A stretch of 64,000 nucleotides of DNA from Caprella mutica (lineage: Eukaryota; Arthropoda; Malacostraca; Amphipoda; Caprellidae). Below the pieces are notes generated by a model. It worked only from the letters and a program-made list of their open reading frames with translations. It searched no databases and had not been told where the DNA came from. This document shows, piece after piece, positions 37,901-48,377 of this stretch. Each line of letters opens with the position of its first letter. The first letter of the stretch is position 1. Location: the NCBI GenBank assembly GCA_947561585.1, contig CANNZV010000511.1, positions 186,001-250,000 on the forward strand, written 5' to 3'. A program made the translations under genes and the position numbers.

Positions 37901-38988
37901 ATAACCAACACAAGTGATCAATTACCAATCTATTTCAACAGCACCACATAAATAACCAACACAAGTGATCAAATTATAACCACTCTATTCCAACAGCACC
38001 ACATAAATAGCCAACACAAGTGATCAATTACCAATCTATTTCAACAGCACCACATAAATAACCAACACAAGTGATCAATTACCACTCTGTTTCAACAGCA
38101 CCACATAAATACCCAACACAAGTGATCAATTACCAATCTATTTCAACAGCACCACATAAATAACCAACACAAGTGATCAATTACCACTCTATTTCAACAG
38201 CACCACATAAATAACCAACACAAATGATCAATTACCAATCCATTTCAACAGCACCACATAAATAACCAACACAAGTGATCAATTACCACTCTATTTCAAC
38301 AGCACCACATAAATGCCCATCACAAGTGATCAATTACCAATCTATTTCAACAGCACCACATAAATAACCAACACAAGTGATCAATTACCACTCTATTTCA
38401 ACAGCATCACATAAATAACCAACACAAGTGATCAATTACCACTCTATTTAAACAGCACCACATAAATACCCATCACAAGTGATCAATTACCAATCTATTT
38501 CAACAGCACCACATAAATACCCAACACAAGTGATCAATTACCAATCTATTTCAACAGCACCACATAAATACCCAACACAAGTGATCAATTACCACTCTAT
38601 TTCAACAGCACCACATAAATACCCAACACAAGTGATCAATTACCAATCTATTTCAACAGCACCACATAAATAACCAACATAAGTGATCAATTACCCATCT
38701 ATTTCAACAGCACCAAATAAATAACCAACACAAGTGATCAATTACCACTCTATTTCAACAGCACCACATAAATACCCATCACAAGTGATCAATTACCAAT
38801 CTATTTCAACAGCACCACATAAATAGCCAACACAAGTGATCAATTACCAATCTATTTCAACAGCACCACATAAATACCCAACACAAGTGATCAATTACCA
38901 CTCTATTTCAACAGCACCACATAAATACCCAACACAAGTGATCAATTACCAATCTATTTCAACAGCACCACATAAATACCCAACACAA
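34995..38988. repeat. 1997-bp higher-order satellite duplication
   Basis: The segment starting 34995 recurs at 36992, a spacing of 1997 bp (39 monomers plus two 4-bp markers). The copies share rare variants such as CACCAAATAAATACCC and CCACAAAAATACCC. The right-hand limit is approximate, since similarity fades into ordinary monomers. Confidence 0.6.
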
Positions 38989-41885
38989 GTGATCAATTAC
39001 CAATCTATTTCAACAGCACCACATAAATAACCAACACAAGTGATCAATTACCACTCTATTTCAACAGCACCACATAAATACCCAACACAAGTGATCAATT
39101 ACCAATCTATTTCAACAGCACCACATAAATACCCAACACAAGTGATCAATTACCACTCTATTTCAACAGCACCACATAAATACCCAACACAAGTGATCAA
39201 TTACCAATCTATTTCAACAGCACCACATAAATAACCAACACAAGTGATCAATTACCCATCTATTTCAACAGCACCAAATAAATAACCAACACAAGTGATC
39301 AATTACCACTCTATTTCAACAGCACCACATAAATACCCATCACAAGTGATCAATTACCAATCTATTTCAACAGCACCACATAAATAACCAACACAAGTGA
39401 TCAATTACCACTCTATTTCAACAGCACCACATAAATAACCAACACAAGTGATCAATTACCAATCTATTTTAACAGCACAACATAAATAACCAACACAAGT
39501 GATCAATTACCACTCTATTTCAACAGCACCACATAAATACCCATCACAAGTGATCAATTACCAATCTATTTCAACAGCACCACATAAATAACCAATACAA
39601 GTGATCAATTACCACTCTATTTCAACAGCACCACATAAATAACCAACACAAGTGATCAATAACCAATCTATTCAACAGCACCACATAAATACCCATCACA
39701 AGTGATCAATTACCAATCTATTTCAACAGCACCACATAAATAACCAACACAAGTGATCAATTACCACTCTATTTCAACAGCACCACATAAATAACCAACA
39801 CAAGTGATCAATTACCAATCTATTTCAACAGCACCACATAAATAGCCAACACAAGTGATCAATTACCAATCTATTTCAACAGCACCACATAAATACCCAA
39901 CACAAGTGATCAATTACCACTCTATTTCAACAGCACCACATAAATACCCAACACAAGTGATCAATTACCAATCTATTTCAACAGCACCACATAAATACCC
40001 AACACAAGTGATCAATTACCAATCTATTTCAACAGCACCACATAAATAACCAACACAAGTGATCAATTACCACTCTATTTCAACAGCACCACATAAATAC
40101 CCAACACAAGTGATCAATTACCAATCTATTTCAACAGCACCACATAAATACCCAACACAAGTGATCAATTACCACTCTATTTCAACAGCACCACATAAAT
40201 ACCCAACACAAGTGATCAATTACCAATCTATTTCAACAGCACCACATAAATAACCAACACAAGTAATCAATTACCCATCTATTTCAACAGCACCAAATAA
40301 ATAACCAACACAAGTGATCAATTACCACTCTATTTCAACAGCACCACATAAATACCCATCACAAGTGATCAATTACCAATCTATTTCAACAGCACCACAT
40401 AAATAACCAACACAAGTGATCAATTACCAATCTATTTCAACAGCACCACATAAATAACCAACACAAGTGATCAATTACCAATCTATTTTAACAGCACAAC
40501 ATAAATAACCAACACAAGTGATCAATTACCACTCTATTTCAACAGCACCACATAAATACCCATCACAAGTGATCAATTACCAATCTATTTCAACAGCACC
40601 ACATAAATAACCAATACAAGTGATCAATTACCACTCTATTTCAACAGCACCACATAAATAACCAACTCAAGTGATCAATTACCAATCTATTCAACAGCAC
40701 CACATAAATACCCATCACAAGTGATCAATTACCAATCTATTTCAACAGCACCACATAAATAACCAACACAAGTGATCAATTACCACTCTATTTCAACAGC
40801 ACCACATAAATAACCAACACAAGTGATCAATTACCAATCTATTTCAACAGCACCACATAATTAACCAACACAAGTGATCAATTACCAATCTATTTCAACA
40901 GCACCACACAAATAACCAACTCAAGTGATCAAATTATTACCACTCTATTTCAACAGCACCACATAAATACCCAACACAGGTGATCAATTACCACTCTATT
41001 TCAACAGCACCACATAAATACCCATCACAAGTGATCAATTACCAATCTATTTCAACAGCACCACATAAATAACCAATACAAGTGATCAATTACCACTCTA
41101 TTTCAACAGCACCACATAAATAACCAACACAAGTGATCAATTACCAATCTATTCAACAGCACCACATAAATACCCATCACAAGTGATCAATTACCAATCT
41201 ATTTCAACAGCACCACATAAATAACCAACACAAGTGATCAATTACCACTCTATTTCAACAGCACCACATAAATAACCAACACAAGTGATCAATTACCAAT
41301 CTATTTCAACAGCACCACATAATTAACCAACACAAGTGATCAATTACCAATCTATTTCAACAGCACCACACAAATAACCAACTCAAGTGATCAAATTATT
41401 ACCACTCTATTTCAACAGCACCACATAAATACCCAACACAGGTGATCAATTACCAATCTACTTCAACAGCACCACATAAATACCCAACACAAGTGATCAA
41501 TTACCACTCTATTTCAACAGCACCACATAAATACCCAACACAAGTGATCAATTACCAATCTATTTCAACAGCACCACATAAATACCCAACACAAGTGATC
41601 AATTACCAATCTATTTCAACAGCACCACATAAATACCCAACACAAGTGATCAATTACCAATCTATTTCCACAGCACCACATAAATAACCAACACAAGTGA
41701 TCAATTACCCATCTATTTCAACAGCACCACATAAATAACCAACACAAGTGATAAATTACCACTCTATTTCAACAGCACCACATAAATACCCATCACAAGT
41801 GATCAATTACCAATCTATTTCAACAGCACCACATAAATAACCAACACAAGTGATCAATTACCAATCTATTTTAACAGCACCACAT

Positions 41886-42400
41886 TATACCAGGGCGCTA
41901 GCGTTAGGGTTCCAAATAGCGGTAAGTGACGACGATTATAAAGTTTACAAGTTTATTAAGTAGAATAGGAATAGGAGGGTGTAGCATAAATTACATAATG
42001 AAATAATGTCATTAGTCTGCAACAAATAAAATACATATAGAAAGATTATAATCACCCTATATAAACCCCAATTAGCTAATACAATTAATACCTAACAATA
42101 ATTATCCCTTAAACCCAAATACATAAATATCCCATTGTGCTCAAATATGTAGATATCCTCAAATACCCAATTATAGTTAAGTATTCCTCGATTCATATAG
42201 ATTGCATTAATTCTATTAATTCACATGAACAAAGATTATAGTATGAATTTAGAATTTACCCACTGTTAAATCAACCGACCTTACACTAAACTTGATGACA
42301 CTAAAATGACTAAAATGTACGGTATGGAATGAGAGTGAACTGTTAGTATCACTACTCTGAACAGGTAGAGAGTGACACCTGGCGGTGGCGCACGGTAACA
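41886..42400 (-). repeat. Gypsy 3' LTR
   Basis: 515 bp, from TATACC to GGTAACA on the plus strand (TGTTACC...GGTATA in the element's orientation). A minus-strand AATAAA (TTTATT at 41952-41957) lies about 65 bp from its end and may be the polyadenylation signal. Confidence 0.92.
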
Positions 42401-42401
42401 T

Positions 42402-42412
42402 GCCTCCCCACC
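42402..42412 (-). other. Polypurine tract
   Basis: The minus strand reads TGGTGGGGAGG directly before the 3' LTR. A purine-rich run in this position primes plus-strand DNA synthesis in LTR elements. Confidence 0.75.
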
Positions 42413-42755
42413 AGCTCTATTCCATACCTAGAAAAATTAACCAATTGCCAAATAACTCTCTTAATCTAATATTGATTCTATAACTAAACTAAATTTCAAA
42501 ATTGCACTACCCCCTTCCCCCCTTTATCAAGTATATAGCAAACCAAAGTTCTATAAACATGGAAAGAAATTATACATTTGAAAAGAAAATATTCATATAG
42601 CTACAACACAATACTTCAATATACATTATTTTATAAATATAAATGACAACAATTTTTTTTATTTAGAAAAACACTAGATCAAATTTTTTTTTTTTTTTTT
42701 ACAAAACAACAACAGAAACTACATAATACATACAATCCAAAGTACAAAACATAAT
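42413..42755 (-). other. Gypsy 3' untranslated region
   Basis: Non-coding sequence between the pol stop and the polypurine tract. It includes a long T run at 42684-42700 (A run in the element's sense). No env or accessory ORF is present. Confidence 0.6.
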
Positions 42756-45700
42756 TTATTTTTTTGATTTGCACTTTCGTTCCAAAATTCTATATTGCAC
42801 ACGAGGTAAATCTTTTACTGCACCCATAGATCTTGTACGAAGCCTAGGTGGAACTGAATCAAATAGTATCGGCGTGGAGCAAAAGTTCTCAACATCTTCA
42901 CCGCTGCATTCATTCAACTCAACATAATCATCCACACCTTCATGCACATCTTCATGCACATCTTCATGCACATCTTCATGCACATCTTCATGCACATCTT
43001 CATGCACATCTTCATGCACATCTTCATGCACATCTTCATGCACATCTTCATGCACATCTTCATGCACACCAACATCATCAGACAGTGTCGCAACGATATT
43101 CCTCGTGTTCATCAGCAAATTACTCCCTCCTTCTTTAGTACAAGCATCAAACTCCCAAAATTGATTAGGAGTATCGTGGAATGGGAATACAATATCATCA
43201 TTATTGTTCTGAGGACATGCATGGTCATCGTGCTCAAAAGAATGGCGGTCAGGACCTCCCTCAGCTTCACCAGCACATCTCGAGGAAATAGGTAAATCGT
43301 ATGCATGATGCAACGAAGTGGAAGCAGGATACTGCCGCGACTTGATGAACGTATTGCTACGTAAATGTGCCTCAACCTCCATGTGCTTTCTACAAAAGTA
43401 ACAGTCAATCGCTTCACCCACGTTGTTGAGGATTTCTCTGTCACTTAGAATGTTAGCACCAGCTGAAGCATCCTCAGATTTCAATCGTTCAAATTCTCTG
43501 TCAGAAGCGGAAACATAATACTCAGAGAAATTACCGCTCTCTGTTTCATCAGAATCTATTCCAGACATACTCTGAAATGAACGTAAGTCGTTATAGGGTT
43601 GGTAATCATTATAAATGTTCACATCATTCATGTTAAAATCTAGGTTCAAGAACCAAGGATGATTTTGTAAGTATTTAGGAGGCATTTTAAACAATATGAG
43701 ATCTCTATGATGACCTGCAATTACTTTACCAGATACCATATCTTCCAACTTATACGTAACGTTATTAGAATTTACGTAAGAAATTCTGTACGGTCCAGAA
43801 TACTTCAGAGATAACTTATTAATGTTAAGATGATCTGTCACTGGAATTTTCTTAATTACATAATCACCTAATTTAAAAGAAACATATTTAGGATGACCAA
43901 GTTTCCATTTTTGTTTGAGCTCATCAGACTTTATAAGAGGAACTTGTTTGTTACTATGAGTTTTGGATAGCAAAAACGAGCTCGGTGACATATTAAGTTT
44001 GCTATGAGAAGTGTTATTATACACAATTAGAGCTTTAGATAGATTATCATCCCAATCTTTTGGTTTGTCTGAAAGATTTCTGAGTAAAGTTTGAATAGAT
44101 CGATTAACACGCTCGATAGCGCCATTGCTACTTGGTGAGTAAGGGGTTGTAAACTTATGTTTAATTCCAAACGAATCTAACATATTCGTGAACTCCACAG
44201 CACGAAACTCGGGACCATTGTCCGATAGCAATTCTACTGGAACTGATGGCAAGTATGGAAGGATCAAATTTCTAAAGGTATCAGATACGGTCTTTGAACT
44301 CTTGTTTTTAATAGGAGCTGCATACACAAATTTGGAGTAATGATCCACAACTACAACACAAGCAACATTCCCTCTACTTGTTCTAGGCAAAGACAAAAGA
44401 TCTATAGCTAATAATTCAAATGGAAATGTTGTGCATATTTTAAGGGTAGGTGGAAATATCTTGGGACTCGAAACTTTAGATAGCTGACACTGTGGACAAG
44501 TAGTACAAATTTCATTGATCATTTTATACCTAGAAGGGTTCCAACAGAGACCACCGACAAGGTGCAACAATTTGTCTCTTCCAATGTGTCCAAATTGGAT
44601 GTGCATCAACAGAGACAAGTCAGTGAGCACATCACGACTGACAACAGGAATTAATTTTTCATGTTCGGTAAAGTACAAAATATTATTCTTAACTATCAGG
44701 TTAACAAAGTAATTTCGCCACAAGTTGAATTTATTGGTCCACTTAGAAGAATGAATATTAGAAATAATGTATTTCTTAATTGTTTTAATAACTAGGTCCT
44801 TATTTTGTAATTTATTTACATCATTGTCATCCACAACCAAAGAAAGACCTGTTACAGTTTCTTCATTACCAGTTATTTCATATCTTACATCATTAATGCT
44901 ATTATTAATGTGAATCTCATGGGAAACATTACTATCTGATTTAACAGTAAGAACAAAAACATTAACATCATCAGACACCTTTTCACCAAGAAAAGATGAT
45001 AAAAATGTACCGTCAGCATTTACTAAATTGTCATTAAAGTCAACTGAAACATTAAACTTCTCGAGAAAATCTTTCCCAAGTAGCATACAATAGGGGACAA
45101 CATCGTCGGACACAATAGAAAATTTGTGTATATATTTTCGTTCTCCAATAAATATATCAAGAATTACTGACTCATTAATGGATGTCTTGTGTCCAGTTAA
45201 ACCTACCATGTCACAAACATGCCCTGAAATTATCTTGCGGTAAGTCTCAACATTGTTAATAGAATTTATGACTGCACGACTAATTAGACTTATTTCAGAA
45301 CCCGAGTCTAAAATAGCACAAAACAACAATTTATTGACGCGAAGACCGATTACGGGTTCCTCAGATTCTATATGAGAACAAGTTATCTTATTTGAATAAA
45401 GACATTGATTTACACTATACAATGCACTAATGTCATCGTCACATTCATGCGATTCCCTAATATTATCGTCACATTCATTAGGTTTATCATTCCTCTTCAC
45501 ATTCACTTCAGTCACATTGGAACAAACAATAGAACATACATTCACATCAGGCACTTCAAAATTCTTCGTATCTATCAATGGATTGAAATGCACAGCTGCT
45601 AAACATTGTAGAAAAATATCATCATTATAGTCGTCAAACTGGTAAATAATAGGGTCTTTATACCAAAAATAAACAAACAACCTTACTTTATATAAATAGC

Positions 45701-48296
45701 TCACTGCAAGTAATAATTCTAGAGAAGGCAATTGTCCAGAATGTCTCATTAATTTCAAATCTTTTCTACTCTCTCTATCTAACTTGATATTATATCGACT
45801 AGAATTAATAAACATTTCATCTACGATCTGTTCTCGTAATTCAAGCGTAGTACCTGGCAGCTTACATTTCTTTCTAGAAAGAGTACGGTAGAGACTTACA
45901 AATAGTGAATCGCCACCACCAGGAGCAGCGGAGCCATCCATCATAAGGCCATCAGGGAGACGCTGGGCCTGATCAGACTCATAACTTACAGGAAGGTTTA
46001 CAGACATACGTGACAGTGCATCAGCTGCGGTATTCTTTGGGCCAGGCACGTATCTTATTTCAAAGTCATAGTCCGCTAATTCTTGGTGAGTTCTTGCGAG
46101 GCGAGACGATACGAGTTTCATGTTGTGCAGATGGAGAAGAGGCATATGATCGGTATACATTATGAATTTAACACCATATAAGAATGGCCGAAACGTTTTA
46201 ACACCCCATCTTATAGCTGTCAACTCGCGCTCCAAAGTAGAATAACTCATTTGTTGCTGGGTGAAACATGTCGAGGCAAAAGCTATGACTTTTTGTTCTC
46301 CATTTTGTTTCTGAGAGAGGTAGGCACCGGTCCCAAACCCCGAAGCGTCGACCCATAGTTCAAGAGGATTTTCGTTGTTGGTATAATCTGGATATGTGAG
46401 CATTGTATCTTTAGCCATTTCATATTTCAGAGTTTCAAATGCTACTATCATATCTTCTGACCAATCGAGTTGTTTTGATCTTTTACCCGTAGTTTGTGAG
46501 GATAAAGGTTTCTGGATCGATGAACAGTGAGCCAAAAATTTTCTTTGAAAATTTATAAATCCCAAAAGCTCTCGAAGCTCACCTACAGTAGTGGGTCTTT
46601 TGTAATTAGAGATAGCATTGATAAATTTCGGAGTCTTCTTTATGCCTTCCGAATTAACTACATGGCCCAGATATTCAACCTCTGGCTTAAACCAATGACA
46701 CTTGCTAGGTTTAATTTTCAGGGAATAACTCTCCAACGTTTTCAGAACTTTAGCCACCAGTAGTATGTGTTCCTCAAACGACTCACTCATCACCAGTATA
46801 TCATCTAAGTAGGCTACCACTCGATTTGATGGGAATGCACTAAGAGTCGCTTGTATTTCACGCTGGAAACTACTAGGTGCGTTAGTCAATCCGAAGCTTA
46901 ATCTTTTCCACTGCCAGTGTCCTCGGGGTGTAGAAAATGCAGTCAGTGGTCTAGAATCTTCATCTAATGGAATCTGATGATATGCCCTAACTAAGTCCAA
47001 TGAGGTTATATATTTAATTCCTCTGAGACCATAGATAGAATCGAGAAGATTAGGCATAGGAAATTTGTCTGGAACAGTCACTTGATTTAGTTTCCTGTAA
47101 TCAATGCATAGCCGCAAAGAACCATCCTTCTTTCTTACTGGTACTATTGGAGAGTTCCATGGGCTCTGGCTAGGCTCAATAATATCATGCAGATAGAGCT
47201 CATTACAATACTTTTCTATTTCCTCAGCGAGAGGAGCAGCAAATCTTCTCGGTCGCTGATAGATTGGAGCATTATTTGATAGAGTTATATGGTGTTTAGT
47301 TACAGCTGCATGGCCTAGATCGCCATCTCCTGTACTAAGAGCTCCAGAACACTCAAACAGCAGATTATGCACTTCGCTCTTTTTGTCATCATCCAAATGT
47401 GACAAATTTTCCAGTTCCTGTATCTTTTGGTGCGTCCAATCATTACAAATAACTGTTTCGTCTTCATTTGGTTCATCCATCAGTGTTGAAATGGTTCCAA
47501 CCAACTGCCCTTTCCTAATATGAACGTCATGGTCACTTGTAGTTATCAGTACACGTTTAGTATCGGCATCACAAATGCCTGCGTACCCAATTATTTTATC
47601 TTTTAGTTTGACGTCAATCTGATCGGCATCAAATACAAAATCATCACCTACTATTGGCAGGCGATCAATATGTACGTAAGAAGTTTTTTCCTGAGAAACA
47701 ACTGTATCCTGAGCAGCATAACAAAATACTCTAGCGTGTTTGCTAATTAAGTCACCGGCTCTACTGAACGTAAATTCAAATAATGAACCGTCTGCATGTT
47801 TAGATATTAATTTTCTATTAGACACATCTACTTCAAATCTATTATTTTTGAAGAAATCTTGTCCCAAGATAAGCGATGAATTGATAGACTTATATGACGG
47901 TAAAATAACATAATCTTGATTTTCCATGGGTGTACCGCCAATGCAAATATTTAAGTTGCACATTCCTTTGGGTTTGATAGAATTTTCTCCCACGACACCA
48001 ATGGTAATGGGACAACATTCAACTGCACAATTTAACTTGGCGACAACTTCCTCGGTTATTAGGGACTTAGTCGAACCAGTGTCTATCAAAGCATCAAACA
48101 TCATGCCTTTTATTGATACTTTTATTTGCATCAAATCAGTAAAATGATTAAGGAGAAACACATTCTTACCAGGAATGATTGAAGGAGTAGAAGTTATTGG
48201 AACAAACGTGTCATCGAGTTGAGAGTTCAATTCCTGTTTACGATCTCCTCTTAACTGACTGAATAATTGTTCACGCTCGTGAATCTGCTCACTCAT
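42756..48296 (-). CDS. pol: Gypsy Pol polyprotein with OTU-like and second protease domains
   Basis: 1846 residues from the first Met; the frame is open further upstream into gag. Domains are a retropepsin-like protease (about 55-170, D72-T-G), RT (about 385-560, D434 and YLDD 496-499), and RNase H (about 645-765, D650, E689, D716, D759). An OTU-like segment (about 793-905) has GGGDSLF with S797 at the cysteine position and H903-F near its end. A second retropepsin-like domain (about 980-1097, D997-S-G, then LLGKDFL) precedes the integrase: zinc finger H1232, H1237, C1267, C1270, then D1299, D1359, E1395 (DD35E), then a GPY-like module (KYSGPYRI, 1498-1505). A long C-terminal extension contains a VHED repeat (1744-1787). 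No stop or frameshift is visible. It is probably made as a Gag-Pol fusion by -1 frameshifting. Confidence 0.93.
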   Translation of the reverse strand: MSEQIHEREQLFSQLRGDRKQELNSQLDDTFVPITSTPSIIPGKNVFLLNHFTDLMQIKVSIKGMMFDALIDTGSTKSLITEEVVAKLNCAVECCPITIGVVGENSIKPKGMCNLNICIGGTPMENQDYVILPSYKSINSSLILGQDFFKNNRFEVDVSNRKLISKHADGSLFEFTFSRAGDLISKHARVFCYAAQDTVVSQEKTSYVHIDRLPIVGDDFVFDADQIDVKLKDKIIGYAGICDADTKRVLITTSDHDVHIRKGQLVGTISTLMDEPNEDETVICNDWTHQKIQELENLSHLDDDKKSEVHNLLFECSGALSTGDGDLGHAAVTKHHITLSNNAPIYQRPRRFAAPLAEEIEKYCNELYLHDIIEPSQSPWNSPIVPVRKKDGSLRLCIDYRKLNQVTVPDKFPMPNLLDSIYGLRGIKYITSLDLVRAYHQIPLDEDSRPLTAFSTPRGHWQWKRLSFGLTNAPSSFQREIQATLSAFPSNRVVAYLDDILVMSESFEEHILLVAKVLKTLESYSLKIKPSKCHWFKPEVEYLGHVVNSEGIKKTPKFINAISNYKRPTTVGELRELLGFINFQRKFLAHCSSIQKPLSSQTTGKRSKQLDWSEDMIVAFETLKYEMAKDTMLTYPDYTNNENPLELWVDASGFGTGAYLSQKQNGEQKVIAFASTCFTQQQMSYSTLERELTAIRWGVKTFRPFLYGVKFIMYTDHMPLLHLHNMKLVSSRLARTHQELADYDFEIRYVPGPKNTAADALSRMSVNLPVSYESDQAQRLPDGLMMDGSAAPGGGDSLFVSLYRTLSRKKCKLPGTTLELREQIVDEMFINSSRYNIKLDRESRKDLKLMRHSGQLPSLELLLAVSYLYKVRLFVYFWYKDPIIYQFDDYNDDIFLQCLAAVHFNPLIDTKNFEVPDVNVCSIVCSNVTEVNVKRNDKPNECDDNIRESHECDDDISALYSVNQCLYSNKITCSHIESEEPVIGLRVNKLLFCAILDSGSEISLISRAVINSINNVETYRKIISGHVCDMVGLTGHKTSINESVILDIFIGERKYIHKFSIVSDDVVPYCMLLGKDFLEKFNVSVDFNDNLVNADGTFLSSFLGEKVSDDVNVFVLTVKSDSNVSHEIHINNSINDVRYEITGNEETVTGLSLVVDDNDVNKLQNKDLVIKTIKKYIISNIHSSKWTNKFNLWRNYFVNLIVKNNILYFTEHEKLIPVVSRDVLTDLSLLMHIQFGHIGRDKLLHLVGGLCWNPSRYKMINEICTTCPQCQLSKVSSPKIFPPTLKICTTFPFELLAIDLLSLPRTSRGNVACVVVVDHYSKFVYAAPIKNKSSKTVSDTFRNLILPYLPSVPVELLSDNGPEFRAVEFTNMLDSFGIKHKFTTPYSPSSNGAIERVNRSIQTLLRNLSDKPKDWDDNLSKALIVYNNTSHSKLNMSPSSFLLSKTHSNKQVPLIKSDELKQKWKLGHPKYVSFKLGDYVIKKIPVTDHLNINKLSLKYSGPYRISYVNSNNVTYKLEDMVSGKVIAGHHRDLILFKMPPKYLQNHPWFLNLDFNMNDVNIYNDYQPYNDLRSFQSMSGIDSDETESGNFSEYYVSASDREFERLKSEDASAGANILSDREILNNVGEAIDCYFCRKHMEVEAHLRSNTFIKSRQYPASTSLHHAYDLPISSRCAGEAEGGPDRHSFEHDDHACPQNNNDDIVFPFHDTPNQFWEFDACTKEGGSNLLMNTRNIVATLSDDVGVHEDVHEDVHEDVHEDVHEDVHEDVHEDVHEDVHEDVHEDVHEGVDDYVELNECSGEDVENFCSTPILFDSVPPRLRTRSMGAVKDLPRVQYRILERKCKSKK
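42936..43067 (-). repeat. 12-bp tandem repeat encoding (VHED)n
   Basis: Eleven or so units of ACATCTTCATGC (plus strand) inside pol, coding VHED on the minus strand. The repeat preserves the frame and makes an acidic, His-rich tract in the C-terminal extension. The plus-strand open frames over it are shadows. Confidence 0.9.
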
Positions 48297-48377
48297 TGAA
48301 GGTACCTTCAGCGGAATTTGAGATTTCCTTACTTCCCTTACTGGTGCCTTCTTAGCAGTAAGGTTAATCAGTTTAAA
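48297..48377 (-). promoter_or_regulatory. -1 ribosomal frameshift signal between gag and pol
   Basis: On the minus strand the gag frame ends T TTA AAC TGA: the classic slippery heptamer TTTAAAC (48371-48377) directly before the stop (48368-48370). After a 7-nt spacer comes an 8-bp perfect stem, CCTTACTG with CAGTAAGG (48356-48363 and 48336-48343), with a 12-nt loop. The loop's GAAGG can pair with CCTTC at about 48298-48302, a possible pseudoknot. The pol frame is exactly -1 relative to gag and open across this region, so slippage would give a Gag-Pol fusion. Confidence 0.85.

Larger units (their letters stand above)
22755..41885. repeat. 51-bp satellite array, left part
   Basis: About 375 head-to-tail monomers of 51 bp, containing GTGATCAATTACCAATCTAT and TTCAACAGCACCACATAAAT. 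Variants are CAATCT or CACTCT at one position and AACCAACAC, ACCCAACAC or ACCCATCAC at another. Every 13-26 monomers a marker monomer carries a 4-bp insertion (GATCAAATTATTACC), making larger blocks. The first monomer (22755-22805) is degenerate, marking the array edge. Open frames of 64-115 codons are created wherever ACCC replaces AACC, removing a TAA. They are not considered genes. Confidence 0.96.

Noticed and set aside
22755..41885. CRISPR-like array
   Set aside because: The repeats are contiguous 51-bp monomers without unique spacers, and the context is a eukaryotic satellite.
42413..42755. Envelope gene after pol
   Set aside because: Only about 340 bp of non-coding DNA lies between pol and the polypurine tract; no env-like ORF is present.
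42848..43295. Plus-strand ORFs rich in HLHA or MHIF repeats
   Set aside because: They are antisense shadows of the (VHED)n tract in the intact Gypsy pol.
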